The notes: a model not told the origin generated them from the sequence alone. A stretch of 64,000 bases of DNA from Toxonevra muliebris (GCA_963691655.1 OY829328.1:72420400-72484399); one strand, 5' to 3'; shown: positions 10,404 to 20,677, numbered from the stretch's first letter. Made by a program: numbers and translations.

Positions 10404-10667
10404 ATGGAAAACCGTCCAACAAAGTCCAACCAAGATGTGCAGTGTTCAATAAGCTCTGTCAACCAAGTTTTCGAAAAACTTCGATCAGAATATCAAAAAC
10501 TGATCATACAGCTCCGAGCTGTTGATACGCTTGAAAAAATCTTAACAACGAATATATCGGAATACAGCAGTGACGAGCTGTACTACGAAGTTATCAACCT
10601 ACGCAATTATATCCTATGGCGATTGCGTGAGATTGTATTAAAAAGCCCTGCCATAGCAACAGATTAG
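10404..10667 (+). CDS. Small hypothetical protein, 87 residues
   Basis: The frame opens with MENRPTKSNQDVQ and ends in LREIVLKSPAIATD. The first 15 residues are polar. Residues 16 to about 60 look like an amphipathic helix pair (SVNQVFEKLRSEYQKLIIQL and so on), followed by a second helical stretch (YYEVINLRNYILWRLREIV). There is no signal peptide or membrane segment, so a small soluble, helical, possibly oligomerising protein is likely. I do not recognise the family. Support for a real gene: ordinary amino-acid composition in an AT-rich region, an initiator-like motif 55 bases upstream, AATAAA signals downstream, and no similarity to the transposons around it. Against: its size, and the upstream DNA belongs to a duplicated block. 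Confidence 0.5.
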   Translation: MENRPTKSNQDVQCSISSVNQVFEKLRSEYQKLIIQLRAVDTLEKILTTNISEYSSDELYYEVINLRNYILWRLREIVLKSPAIATD

Positions 10668-10744
10668 GCATCCAAAGGAAACGATAGACTCCATCTACTT
10701 AAGCCAAAGATCCTGAAATACAACACGACCAATTTTATTAATTA

Positions 10745-10840
10745 ATTCAAGAAATAAAGTGGCAAAAACAATAAACAATAAAAATTATAAATGTTATATA
10801 CTAACAACAACAACATATCGTATTCAATAAAACAGAATTT
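10745..10840 (+). terminator. Cluster of polyadenylation signals
   Basis: AATAAA occurs at 10753, 10770, 10777 and 10826, 85-160 bases after the stop of the small ORF, followed by a T-rich stretch (TTTTATTTTTAAAATTTTC). This is consistent with a 3' end of a short polyadenylated transcript. Confidence 0.45.
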
Positions 10841-10985
10841 TATTTTTAAAATTTTCTTGTCAATTTATTTAAGTTAAAAAAATGTTCTTTAACTCTATAT
10901 ACTTACTTTAGAATCAGAGGTGTGAGCCAACAAAATTTTCAGTATGTTTTGGTTCAACGGTTCACGTTTTTTTTTTCAGAAACAA

Positions 10986-11018
10986 AAAATCTCGGTTTTT
11001 TTCAAAAACCGAGATTTT
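10986..11018. repeat. Perfect 15-bp hairpin
   Basis: AAAATCTCGGTTTTT (10986-11000) pairs exactly with AAAAACCGAGATTTT (11004-11018) around a 3-base loop. Around it, versions of GGTTCAACGG / GAACCGCTGG / TTTGGTTCAA alternate, suggesting a small palindromic repeat. Confidence 0.8.
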
Positions 11019-11948
11019 CCACTCCCTCGAACCGCTGGTTTGGTTCAAAAATGGATCGAGTTATTGCCACTGGTTTGGTTCAAGTGCAATGAAACCGAAA
11101 AAATTTGGTTCGATTCGTCTTAGTTGTGAATAGTTCGGTTTAAAATTGGTTTGATGTCCATTCTTGTAGTAAAAAGCTCTAATCAACGGGGATAGATAGC
11201 AACTAGAAAATTCCCAGATTCCAAGATTCCCGGAACTACTCGATTTACATCGACCAAACACTGTTCAACTCAGGAAACAAATACTTCAAGTATTTTTTCT
11301 TCCATTTTTAATTTTTAATTTAAATTATTGCGTAGAAAACGAGAGTTACTAGTCCTTTAAGTATTGCCCATCGATTGTTTTTTTTGAGCAACAACTTTTC
11401 TCTTTTTATGCTTATAACCATTCGGATCTTCTAATCAGGAATCTTAAAGTTCTGACTTTTGCTGGCAACCTGAAAGTTTCTTCTTTTGGTCAACGACGAG
11501 ATATATGTAAAAAGGCTCAGTTTTCTTCCGTTAGCCGCCGGCATTTTACACAACAAGAAATAAACAATGAACTGTGAAACGAAACCATAATCGAAACCTA
11601 GCGATTCGTCTCAGTGGGAACATGGTATTAAGAAACTTTTGCACTCACACAAATATAATTTCCCATACTACCAGTGAGAATGTTATTACATCAAAAACTT
11701 GAGCTATCGACATTCAATAGTTCAGGAGATGTAGGAAAATGTATAATTTTGATTTTAGATTTTTTTACCGTGCTGAGTATTGAACCAGGCTAAGGAGCAA
11801 GATTGAAAAAATCTTAACACACGTTTTACCTAATAATTTTTTTTTGGGTGTAAAATTTAAAAATTTCTTTTATCTAGTTATCTTTGAAAAATATGTCAGT
11901 TGTTATTTTTAATGACAAACATGTTGATTTATTGTGAGTTGGATCAAA
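11019..11948. other. No gene recognised
   Basis: A TGGTTCGATT/TGGTTCAA-rich stretch to about 11150 is followed by plain AT-rich DNA. AAAAAATCTTAACA near 11807 and TGTTAAGATTTTT near 13060 form a short inverted pair around the transposase relic at 11949-12955 and could be its worn terminal repeats. Confidence 0.4.
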
Positions 11949-12955
11949 ATGAGTGAAGAAAAAGAAATACGTCTTAAAATTATTAAAAATTTTCAAAAAA
12001 ATTTAAATTGGTTCTACAAAAAAATGTCCTAAGAATTGAAGGTCTGCCGTCAAACTGTTTCCAATGTTATTAAACAGTTTCAGGAGAATTTGACCATCGA
12101 TAGGAAACCTGGTTCGGGAAGAAAACAAGGACCATATGATATTGAGAAAGCCAAGAAAATAGAAAGCATATTGAAAAGATTTCCAAACACATCTGGTAGA
12201 AAAGCTGCCCGGTTAGCCCAGTGACTATCTGACTATTTGGTGCGAAAAGTTAATACCAATGCAGGTTTGAAAACATACAAAGTCCAAAAAGTTCCAGACA
12301 GGAATGCTGCAAAAAATTTAGACGCCAAAGTAGGGCACGGAAATTAAAATCGAATTTCATACAAAAATATTCATGTTGTATAATGGACGACGAAACGTAT
12401 GTACTGGCAGATTTTACGCAGCTTCCGGGTCAAAATTTTTATGTTGCTGATGCTCGAGGAAATGTCCAAGAACAATTTAGAATCCAAAAGCAGACAAAAT
12501 TTCCTAAAAAATTCCTGGTATGCCAAGCTATATGCAGTTGCGACAAAAGAAGCAAGTCATTTGTTACAGTGGGCTCTATAAATACCGAAATATACATCAA
12601 AGAATGTTTGAAAAAAAGACTTCTTCCTTTCATAAGAGAGCACAATGTGTCCACATATTTTTGGCCCGATTTGGCATTATGTCACTACGGCAAGAAAGCT
12701 CTGAAGTGGTACCAAAGTAATAACATAGTTTTTGTACCAAGAGAGGCCAATCTCAATCCTCCAAATTGTCCGGAGCTAAGACCAGTGGAGAGATATTGGG
12801 CTCTTGTGAAAAGAAACTTAAAGAGCACAAAAAAGGTGTCCCAAAATATCAAAGATTTTAAATGGAGATGAGCAAACTGTTCCAAAAAGGTGTCTGAAAC
12901 AACTATCAAATCTCTAATGGAAGGCTTACCAAAAAAGGTCGACGAGTGTGGTTAG
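11949..12955 (+). pseudogene. DD37E-type Tc1/mariner transposase relic, copy 1
   Basis: An ATG at 11949 opens MSEEKEIRLKIIKNFQKN and meets a stop. The helix-turn-helix part then continues (VCRQTVSNVIKQFQENLTID, RKPGSGRKQGPYDIEKAKKI, 12036-12224). After more lesions the catalytic core reads MDDETYVLADFTQLPGQNFY (first Asp in DDE), YFWPDLALCHYGKKALKWYQ (second Asp in WPD) and PNCPELRPVERYWAL (final Glu). Between WPD and PVE there are 39 residues, two more than in the copy at 54 kb, because of an extra Leu-Asn before PPNCP. The protein would cut and paste DNA at TA sites; this copy cannot, having several stops and frame changes. Confidence 0.85.
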
Positions 12956-13680
12956 AACTATAAAAGTTATATTTTTCTGTAATTTGTAAAATATCAATTA
13001 AATAAAAAAAAAATTAAAACTCTAAGATCAACCGTTTAAAAATTATTGAATTTTATATATGTTAAGATTTTTCGAGGAAGAAATTTTAAGCAATATTTTC
13101 AAAACAAAAACAAATTTTGAGTATAATGAGACAAAACATTAACCCTTTGACGCCCGAATTATAATAGAGCTTGATTGAAACGTTTTGTTTTGAAATTATT
13201 GTTACTTAGATCTTCCACAATCATGAAACCAAATTTCATGTTTCTATATTGATTTGTTTGTCTTTTATGAAAGGTTTAAAAAAATAGCTACGGAGCTGTA
13301 GGCAACCACCGGATAATACGATTCCTCCAATATTTTGATTTTCATATTTTCTTACCTTTTATAAACATATTTGATGAAGAAAATTTCAGCTAAGTTATAA
13401 TTAAATGCTTTTTTTTTTTTCAAAAAATAGTGCAAAAGATTTTACTACAAATTTTTGCACTTAGGTCTTTAAAGAAAAAACATTAAAAAAATTACTTAAG
13501 AAGGAAATTCCAAATGTTTGGCAATAAGTAAACATGAAGAATACCTAGCAGAACCGAATGCATATAGCGTTAATAGTTAAATTTGTTAAACACTTTTTTT
13601 ATGTCACAAAAAAGTGAATGTAGCATAAACGCAACATTGGGTATGAAAGAGTTAACAGCATCTTAGTTCAAATTTTTTTA
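12956..13680. other. No gene recognised
   Basis: AT-rich sequence with unremarkable short frames. It contains the right half of the possible inverted ends of the preceding transposon (near 13060). Confidence 0.5.
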
Positions 13681-13689
13681 TAATTAAAA

Positions 13690-14110
13690 TTCCAACTGAT
13701 AGCCAAGTGGCTATCAAAGCACTCGAATCCTATCAGGTGAATTCTAAACTGGTTAGTGACTGCCTTGAGAAACTTAATACGCTTGACTTGCAGAACGAGG
13801 TTTCGATACTTTGGGTTCCAGGCCATGTAAGAATTGAAGGAAATGAGAAGGCAGACGAACTACCAAAAAAAAGGGGGTAGAAATCTCATTTGTAAGGCTC
13901 GAACCCTTTTGTGGAATAAGAAAAAGGTCTCTAACCATGATGTTAAAGAAAGAAGAAGAACAATTACGATCATCATACTGGGATGATCTACCAGGAATGG
14001 TACAATCAAAAACTCTTTAAGGAATATATAAGCTAAAAATATTTAAGGAATGTATGAATTTAGCAAAGGAGAATCTGCGAATTATAACAGGTAGGGTAAT
14101 TCCGAGAGAA
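13690..14110 (+). pseudogene. Non-LTR retrotransposon fragment, RNase H end (family A)
   Basis: The frame reads DSQVAIKALESYQVNSKLVS, then ILWVPGHVRIEGNEKADEL, the second half of an RNase H domain as found at the end of ORF2 in RNase H-bearing LINEs. After a stop, further frames give FKECMNLAKENLRIITG, which matches the relic at 48.85 kb. The 5' part including the reverse transcriptase is absent (5' truncation), and frame changes occur after the RNase H motif. A dead copy. Confidence 0.8.
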
Positions 14111-15780
14111 ATGGAACCCTTTTTTTTAAATCATCACAAATTTAACCGGAATTGCAAAAGTAGTCCATGTAATGTGCCAAACTTTAGTTTGAACCGTTGT
14201 TTATGAGTATGCGAATCTTGGTGCTGAGATGAAACGCCTTTTCCGCTTTTTTTTTAATTTAACCCTTTGTCGACCGACGGTACCCATTACCAATATCGAC
14301 TCATAAAATCTTTAAGCAAAATATTTGTATCCTTGTAGATTCTTATAAAATTTTCGACTTCGTTTTTTTTTATAAGAAAAAAACGATTTAAAAAAAGTAA
14401 ATTTTTCATCGCCTTCGGGTCTTAGAGTTGTGGGTTAGCTGGACTTAACCAAAGCACTCAGTCAACGAGGACCATTGTGCTACATTCGGGTCTTGGTTCA
14501 CAAGGAGTTAATCAAAAAAAAATATTTTTAAAAGCAATAAAATGAATTTTTGAGAGCATTGAGAACAATTGGAGCAATTCTTGAAAACATTAAGAACAAT
14601 CGAAAAATAATTCAAAAACTTTCTAGACGTCGACTACTCCTTTTGCCTTATCACTTCTTCTTGGAGAATTGATGCGGAATTTCATTGATTTCCGATAAAA
14701 ATAAGAACAAACTATCATGGAATCATATTTTTGAAAAAAAAAATGTTTAATCACATAAAACTTGATTGTTTATAAAAAATTATAATAAAGAAACACGTCG
14801 CGTTCATCCAACTATGTTTTTTCTCAGTGTAATATCGAAGAAAACAATAAATTTATAAGACAGCGACTATTTCATCTCATCCCGAAAAAAAGGTTCCAGC
14901 TCTCCCATTTTGTAAGGGAAAAATTAACAATTCAACAAAAATCAAAAATACATTCCCACATGACTTGTGCTTACCTTTCAAAAGGTAAACAGGCTTCTTT
15001 ATATTTTTTTTGCTGTATAAATCGATACTCGCACACCAAAATTCGTAATAGTTGTTTTGCCGCTTCAAGAGACAGCGCAAGGGTTCCATTTCTCCGACCG
15101 TTCCATCTTTCCCGGAATTGCACTATTCTGATCGGGCACTGCAAGCTGAAACTGGATTCGGTTTTGCGCCATCTCCTCTGGGTTCTTTACGGCCCCGAAA
15201 GGGTTATAATTATTAAAAAAAAAAATTTTAAGTTTTAGGGATTGAACATTTAAAAAAAAAAAAGAAACATTTAAAAAGAAATTTGTGGGATTTGAACCTT
15301 GGCCACAAGTGCTATATCGTCAGGAATTTTGGCAGTCACTATTTTAGAGTTTTATTTTCCTAAGCGATGTAAGTGAGACAAATAAAACACACACTTATAT
15401 ACTCACACGACACCGATGTGACATTTGATTTTAATTACTATAAATTCACTCCACTACAAATTTTTCTTTAGCCCCGTGTAAAGATGTTTATCACATTAAA
15501 ATTGTAAGTTAGTAAAAATCATTTAGTTACTAACTATTGATAGTTGAAATTACTCGATAGTTAGCATCACTAATCAAAACAGTAGAATGTTTGAAAATAG
15601 CAAATAATTAGAGACACAAATACCGTAGTTGAGAGATACTTTTTAAAATACTTTTAAATTAAATACTCATTGATATAAACTAAGTACTCTAAACGAACTA
15701 CCACTGTAGTAGAATGACAGAGAATAGAAATTCATAAACACCCACAAGTGAAAGATTTCAAGTAGATTTTTAAGATGCTT
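14111..15780. other. No gene recognised
   Basis: Mixed AT-rich DNA. The open frames at 14877-15238 are short and lack coding character. GGATTTGAACCTTGGCC near 15289 resembles a tRNA B box on the minus strand, but no matching A box or fold is evident. I see no promoter or terminator features belonging to the protease relic, whose 3' end lies at 15813. Confidence 0.4.
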
Positions 15781-15812
15781 TTTATTTTCTATATCGGTAC
15801 TTGATTACTTTT

Positions 15813-16570
15813 TTAAACGGAAGATGCAGCGCCGATGATCCAAGAACGAAAATAGGCAACATCAGAATAGATAGCAGGAAAACTAGGATCAGCGCAACCC
15901 TTTCCCCGAGAACTAACACCAACCAAAACTCCACTAGAGACCAATGGGCCACCAGAATCACCATGGCAAATACTCTTCCCTGGAGCAACAGAACAGATCA
16001 TAGACGTCAGGATATCTTCGCCATCATACCTATAAGAAGAAGAGCACTGAGAGCGTCCAAGAATTTTAACACTGGCATATTGCAAAGTTTTTGGTTTTGG
16101 TGCATTCACATCAGTTTCACCCCAGCCGGTGATCACAGCAGCAGCACCATTATCAGGAGCCGACGTAGCTAAAGCAATATTCTGGACGGTAGAGCTATAC
16201 TCTACAGAAGAATTCAAACGAATGACAGCAATATCGTTGTCCACAGAATTTATATTAAAGCCTTCGTATATTTTGGACGCAGCAACTTGAATAAGAATAC
16301 CACCAGAATTCCATTTTGTAGCGCCAACGCGAACTTTCAGCAAAGATGTATCCACACCTTTCAGACAATGAGCAGCAGTTACAATGATTTCATTATTGTA
16401 GATGGAACCACCCAATCGTGAACACCGTTCTTTTGTATCGAAACTTGCCAAGGATAGGAGCTAATAGTTGTATTTGTACCACCAGTAATAAAAAACCGTG
16501 GAGAACCCTCGGGTTTGGAGGCACTAAGTGCGCAAACGACTGCCGACAAGAAAATCACGAACTTCAACAC
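15813..16570 (-). pseudogene. Trypsin-like serine protease (S1 family), decayed
   Basis: The 5' part codes for a signal peptide ([16 protein letters not shown]) and [11 protein letters not shown]. One base appears lost at the CGGS motif near 16425-16430, and the frame changes there. The second part has TAAHC (His), DNDIAVIRL (Asp) and CHGDSGGP (Ser), so the catalytic triad is complete. Members are secreted, digestive-type enzymes cut after an Arg to free an IVGG end. Here the activation site reads PRFFITGG, and the position that sets specificity (six before the Ser) is Ser, with no trypsin Asp. The codon in the start position is GTG, and a DD37D transposon lies seven bases upstream of it. Together these point to a pseudogene rather than a sequencing error alone. 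Confidence 0.85.
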
Positions 16571-16576
16571 TATTTA

Positions 16577-17864
16577 CAGGGTGACAATTGTAAAGTGACG
16601 CAAGTTTAATACTCTGCAGCAAGCTTTGCCATTTACCGTTACTTTAATTTAAAAAGCAAATTCATTCATCATTGGCTTTGCTTTTAATTTCATTTGAATT
16701 TTTGTTATTACATTTTGAAATTTCCATAAAAATGGACAAGGAAAATATTCGTCGTGAAATTATGAAATTTCATTTTGCAAATTATAGTAGCCGTCAAATT
16801 GCAAAGGCTTTAAATTTGTCAAGTCGTACGGTAGACCAAGCTATTATTCGATATAATAAAACTGGGGGTTTTGGAGATAGAGACCGGGGAAAATTTTCAA
16901 CAGTTGCCACTACTGGTTTAACAGAAAAAATTCGTAAACGAATCAAGCGAAATCCAAGGCGCTCAATGAGAAAAATCGCTAAGGAAGTGGGAGTAAACCG
17001 TGAAACAGTGCGAATCATTGCAAAATCAAAGCTTAATCTTAAGCCGTACAAGCTCCGAAAAGCTCAAGATCTGACACAAAAAAAGAAAGATTTGCAACTG
17101 CAAAGATGCAAGGCGTTGCTACGCTCCTCCGTGTTAAAAAATGTTGAAAATATCTTGTTTACAGATGAAAAAATTTTCACGGTTGAACAACATTTCAATG
17201 CGCAAAATGACCGAATGTGGCTAACATCATCATCGCAACAAAATAGGACTGTTGGCCGAGTTCAAAAGCCAGCTTCCGTTATGGTATGGGCTGGAGTTTC
17301 CGCTAATGCCAGAACCCCTCTAATATTCGTTGAAGAGGGTGTTAAAATTGACCAGGTTGTTTATCGGAGCATTTTAAATGAACATGTTTTTCCCTGGGCC
17401 CAAGATACATTTGGAAATGAAAACTGGACTTTCCAGCAAGATTCTGCACCTTCCCACATGGCAAAATTAACGCAAACATGGATAAAAGACAATTTTTCTG
17501 GATTCATAACATCTCAAGAATGGCCACCATACTCCCCAGACTTGAATCCAATGGACTACTCTATTTGGATTATTTTAGAGAGTAAGGCTTGTGCATCTCA
17601 ACACCACAGTCTGGAATCGCTGACAAATTCATTAGAGAAAGCCTGGACTGAAATTGATCAGGAAGTCCTGCGGCGAACAGTCCTACGATTTCCGGATCGA
17701 TTGAAGGCATGTGTGCAGGCTAAAGGAGGTTATATTGAATGAGGTGGGGTTCAAATGAATGCTTATATATTCAGCAATGTTAACACTTAATTGTACTTAA
17801 TGGAAGTACGTCCTTTTGAAAATAACTGCTGAAATGTGTGCGTCACTTTACGATTGTCACCCTG
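16577..17864 (+). mobile_element. Complete maT-like (DD37D) Tc1/mariner element
   Basis: The left end is CAGGGTGACAATTGTAAAGT at 16577 and the right end ACTTTACGATTGTCACCCTG at 17864, with TA duplications at 16575-16576 and 17865-17866. At 1288 bases it has the usual size of a full mariner-type element. It encodes one uninterrupted transposase (16732-17742). A second copy with the same end starts at 364 on the other strand. Confidence 0.95.
16732..17742 (+). CDS. DD37D transposase (maT-like), 336 residues, intact
   Basis: The start is placed at MDKENIRREIM, because the 20 residues upstream in frame are hydrophobic leader-like sequence not expected in this family. Residues 1-120 form two helix-turn-helix units (SSRQIAKALNLSSRTVDQAI; MRKIAKEVGVNRETVRIIAK) that bind the inverted repeats. 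The catalytic acidic residues are D145 (ILFTDEKIF), D237 (FQQDSAPSH) and D275 (SPDLNPMDY). There are 91 residues between the first two and 37 between the last two, the DD37D spacing. The enzyme cuts the element out and inserts it at TA. The frame has no stops or shifts and its length is normal, so activity is possible. Only 5-7 bases separate the element from the start of the decayed protease on the other strand. Confidence 0.93.
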   Translation: MDKENIRREIMKFHFANYSSRQIAKALNLSSRTVDQAIIRYNKTGGFGDRDRGKFSTVATTGLTEKIRKRIKRNPRRSMRKIAKEVGVNRETVRIIAKSKLNLKPYKLRKAQDLTQKKKDLQLQRCKALLRSSVLKNVENILFTDEKIFTVEQHFNAQNDRMWLTSSSQQNRTVGRVQKPASVMVWAGVSANARTPLIFVEEGVKIDQVVYRSILNEHVFPWAQDTFGNENWTFQQDSAPSHMAKLTQTWIKDNFSGFITSQEWPPYSPDLNPMDYSIWIILESKACASQHHSLESLTNSLEKAWTEIDQEVLRRTVLRFPDRLKACVQAKGGYIE

Positions 17865-17866
17865 TA

Positions 17867-18312
17867 TACATTTACAGGGGTTTAAAGTTACTTTCCTTCT
17901 CAGAAAAAAAAAAATAATAAAGTGCAAAGTTCTAATTATTATTTATTACTTATAATTAAAATTAATAGCTACATGAACAAACAGCGATAACAGCAATGGC
18001 CTTCAGCAAAGTTTTCACAATGACAAATGTATGCAACAAAATTCTTAGCCCAATATATTTGTTGATAACAGAATTATAAATTAACTGATAATATCTTTTG
18101 CAGACGGTAATTGCCTGAAGAAAAAACTGTTCTGTGTGACTCGATCCATTTTCAAATCCATTGTATTTGTACTTTCTGTTCATGATATGAGTATGAAAAT
18201 TTTAACGCAAAAACAAATTGATAAAATTGAGATTTTGACTATTATTACCTCATATTTCTCCAAAAATTTAAAAATTCTGGACAATTCCAAAGAATGGATT
18301 TTTGTTTTTTTA
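17867..18312. other. No gene recognised
   Basis: AT-rich flank that would hold the original upstream region of the protease relic. CCCCTGTAAATGTATA lies directly next to the transposon, and no convincing TATA/initiator pair is seen. Confidence 0.4.
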
Positions 18313-18530
18313 AGTGGCTATCGAGGGACACACTCAGGTCAGAACGACTAATTGTGATACCACATGTTTGGGCCTACAGTTTAGCGTCGGTCCTGTATGA
18401 CGGTGTGGCAATTTGTGGTCACTTTGTGGTTTTACCATTGCCTATTAACCACCAGACCAAGACGGGAATCGAACCCTCAACCTCCTGGGTGTAAGTCTAG
18501 TGCACTACTCACTAGACTATTGAGGTCGTC
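18313..18530 (-). mobile_element. tRNA-derived SINE, family 1, copy B (internally deleted)
   Basis: The minus-strand head GACGACCTCAATAGTCTAGT has the same A box region and a B box GGTTCGATTCC. The body keeps TCTGGTGGTTAATAGGCAAT and the tail keeps TATCACAATTAGTCGTTCTG and GATAGCCACT. About 100 bases of the middle part seen in copy A are absent, and the terminal CCTAACC units are lost. Confidence 0.85.
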
Positions 18531-18550
18531 TATCTATTTACCTATTTATT

Positions 18551-18900
18551 GTGACGACCAAATTTCGTGACAAAAATTATGGCCGCACAATAGTTGACTA
18601 TGGCCCTGTACACCAGCATCGCCTGACAAAACTGAGAATATGCAATAATGAGTTATGTAGATTTTGTGAGGAGGAAACCGAAACTTTAAAACACATCCTA
18701 GGACAATGTCCTATGCTTATGCAAAGCCAGAAAAGGTACATGAGAGACTATCAAATACCAGACGGCATGTTGAAGCACTTAGAAATAGATTTCGTACTAA
18801 ATACTATAAATCTTAAAGAATTATAGGGTCTGTAGAAATACTATAATCTTTGAAGGGGGACAAATAGTTCTGTAGGACGCTGTGCACATCCCCAAACATA
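18551..18900 (+). pseudogene. Non-LTR retrotransposon 3' end (family A C-terminus)
   Basis: The open frame 18551-18826 contains RLTKLRICNNELCRFCEEET and ETLKHILGQCPMLM, the C-terminal Cys-X2-Cys...His-X4-Cys knuckle that follows RNase H in RNase H-bearing LINEs. A short 3' untranslated region follows (GACGCTGTGCACATCC) and ends in ATAATAATAATT. The 5' part is missing, as usual for truncated LINE insertions. The same C-terminus recurs at 41.3 kb (LCRFCEEHVETSIHI) and, more eroded, at 48.9 kb. Confidence 0.8.
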
Positions 18901-19543
18901 ATAATAATTAAAATTTTAAAAATTTAGTTGTTTCAAACTTATTGCTCTACATTTTTAAGAATTTCTCACTTTAGCTAGCGAAAATTGACAACTGCCAACT
19001 ATTCACCATTGCCCAGCGGTCGCCACGAGGAGGCAGTGAGTATTTGTTGACTGAAAAACTAAAATAAAAACTTGGATTCTAACATCAACAGTATTGAGTA
19101 TAGATTAGAAGCGTTGCTCTAGGTTTTTCGCCATGACCACCAATTTTTTTTTTTTTTTTTGTAGTTTTTATTTTTTTTATTTTTATTTTTTTTTATTTTT
19201 AATGTTTTTTTTATTTTTATTTTTTTTTGATTTTTTATACTTTTTTTTTTAATGTTTTGTAGTATTTTTTAACTTTATTTTATTTATAGGTTTTTGTTAA
19301 ATGATTATTCTTAATTTGTTTCTTTGTTTAACTAATGTTTTTAATATTTCTTGAGACATTGTTTAAAATATATTTTCTTGTTTTTTTATATCTTCATGAA
19401 TTTTATTTCAGAATTATTTGATTTAATTTTTGGCTTTGCTTATTTAAGTATATTCTTCATTTTATGAATATTTTTTTGTCTTTATTTCTTAAAAATTATT
19501 TCCCCCCTTTTATGCCACGCCTACCTCCATTTGTTCTTGATAT
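18901..19543 (-). other. T-rich 3' flank of the RS-protein gene
   Basis: From 19140 to 19500 the plus strand is almost only T and A in TTTTTATTTTTA steps. On the minus strand this gives repeated AATAAA-like signals (for example TTTATTTTATTTATAG near 19276-19290), suitable as the 3' untranslated region and cleavage region of the gene at 19544-20677. Confidence 0.45.
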
Positions 19544-20677
19544 TTAACAAGCAACTGAACAATGATTGTGTTCACCTTCCGCATGTTGATGATGATGCCC
19601 AAAATGATGAGGTGTTCCTGGGAAATTATTTGAAAATCGCCTGCTACGTCCCATCATAGGTGGAAATTGTTGACGTCCGTGATGATGATGAGGACCCATG
19701 AACCCACCACCACGTCCCATCATAGAAGCATAAGTTGGACCGAAATGTAGAGCATTACCTGGATGATTACAATTTGCATGAGCATTTTGTCTTATATTTT
19801 GGTTCTCTGGCCTTGTACTTTGTTTAACTGTTCCAGTTCCATTTGGTAAAGTTTCACGATCACGAGTTTTCGATTGAGAACGTGTTCGTGAGCGACTACG
19901 TTGACGGCTATGCTGACGTTTGCTTTTACTATTTCTTAGCGTACAACAATTAATATGCTCATTGCCTAAAGCGTTATTCAGAACAACAGCAGGTAAAGAA
20001 TCAATGCCACGCCGAATATCAGTAAGTGAATGTTCACGTGAATTCTCACGCGAATGATCACGAGAACGTCCACGCGAATGTCCACGTGAATGACCACGTG
20101 AATGACCACGAGAACGACCACGAGAACGGCCACGTGAACGACCACGCGACTGTTCACGTGATCTTGAACGATCGTGGTGACGAGACTGATGACGATCTCT
20201 TATTCCTTCTCTTCTACTTTTACGTGTTGCCTCCAATCCCGTAGTAGTTTTCAAACCAAGTCTTTGCAATTGTTTTTGCGCACTATCACCGCTATCACTT
20301 GAACTAGAACTTGAAGTTAGATCAATTGATCTAATATTTATATCATTTAGATTATTACGTTCACGTGATGCTTCACGTGAGCGTGAACGATTTCGATTGC
20401 CATGATGCTTGCGTTTATTCTTCTGCAATGGATTTTCTGGATGCTTTCTATTTTCACGCATTTGTTTTGATAATTTCTCTACAGCTTCTTTTAGTATACG
20501 TTGATTTTCGAAAGCTTTTTTCAATGCTTTATTTAGGATTTTCACCTTGTCTGCTGTTGGTGTTTCCGGACGATTTTTTGAACTGCATGGCGTTTGCTGC
20601 TTATTAGTTTCACTATTTATAATAACTATTTCTGGTTCGTGTACCACTTGTGGGGTTAATGTTTCAATTTGTGCCAT
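19544..20677 (-). CDS. Arginine/serine-rich protein with His-rich tail, 377 residues
   Basis: A single uninterrupted frame starts at ATG 20677 in a good context (AGAAATGG). Residues 42-76 form a charged helix, likely a coiled coil (DKVKILNKALKKAFENQRIL). Residues 88-108 and 255-275 are classic RS stretches (NRSRSREASRER; RQRSRSRTRSQSKTR). Residues 170-216 are a tandem SRGRSRGH/SRDHSREN array. A TSSSSSSDSGDS patch (121-132) looks like a casein kinase target. The tail is Met-Gly-Arg and His-rich (GPHHHHG; HHFGHHHQH) and ends in CSVAC. No RNA-recognition domain is seen. RS proteins usually act in pre-mRNA processing within the nucleus, which is only an inference here. The family is not identified; the absence of introns could also indicate a retrocopy. 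Confidence 0.75.
   Translation of the reverse strand: MAQIETLTPQVVHEPEIVIINSETNKQQTPCSSKNRPETPTADKVKILNKALKKAFENQRILKEAVEKLSKQMRENRKHPENPLQKNKRKHHGNRNRSRSREASRERNNLNDINIRSIDLTSSSSSSDSGDSAQKQLQRLGLKTTTGLEATRKSRREGIRDRHQSRHHDRSRSREQSRGRSRGRSRGRSRGHSRGHSRGHSRGRSRDHSRENSREHSLTDIRRGIDSLPAVVLNNALGNEHINCCTLRNSKSKRQHSRQRSRSRTRSQSKTRDRETLPNGTGTVKQSTRPENQNIRQNAHANCNHPGNALHFGPTYASMMGRGGGFMGPHHHHGRQQFPPMMGRSRRFSNNFPGTPHHFGHHHQHAEGEHNHCSVAC

Noticed and set aside
15285..15340. tRNA-like B box (GGTTCAAATCC on the minus strand)
   Set aside because: No acceptable A box at the right distance and no cloverleaf; possibly a chance match or a very old SINE.
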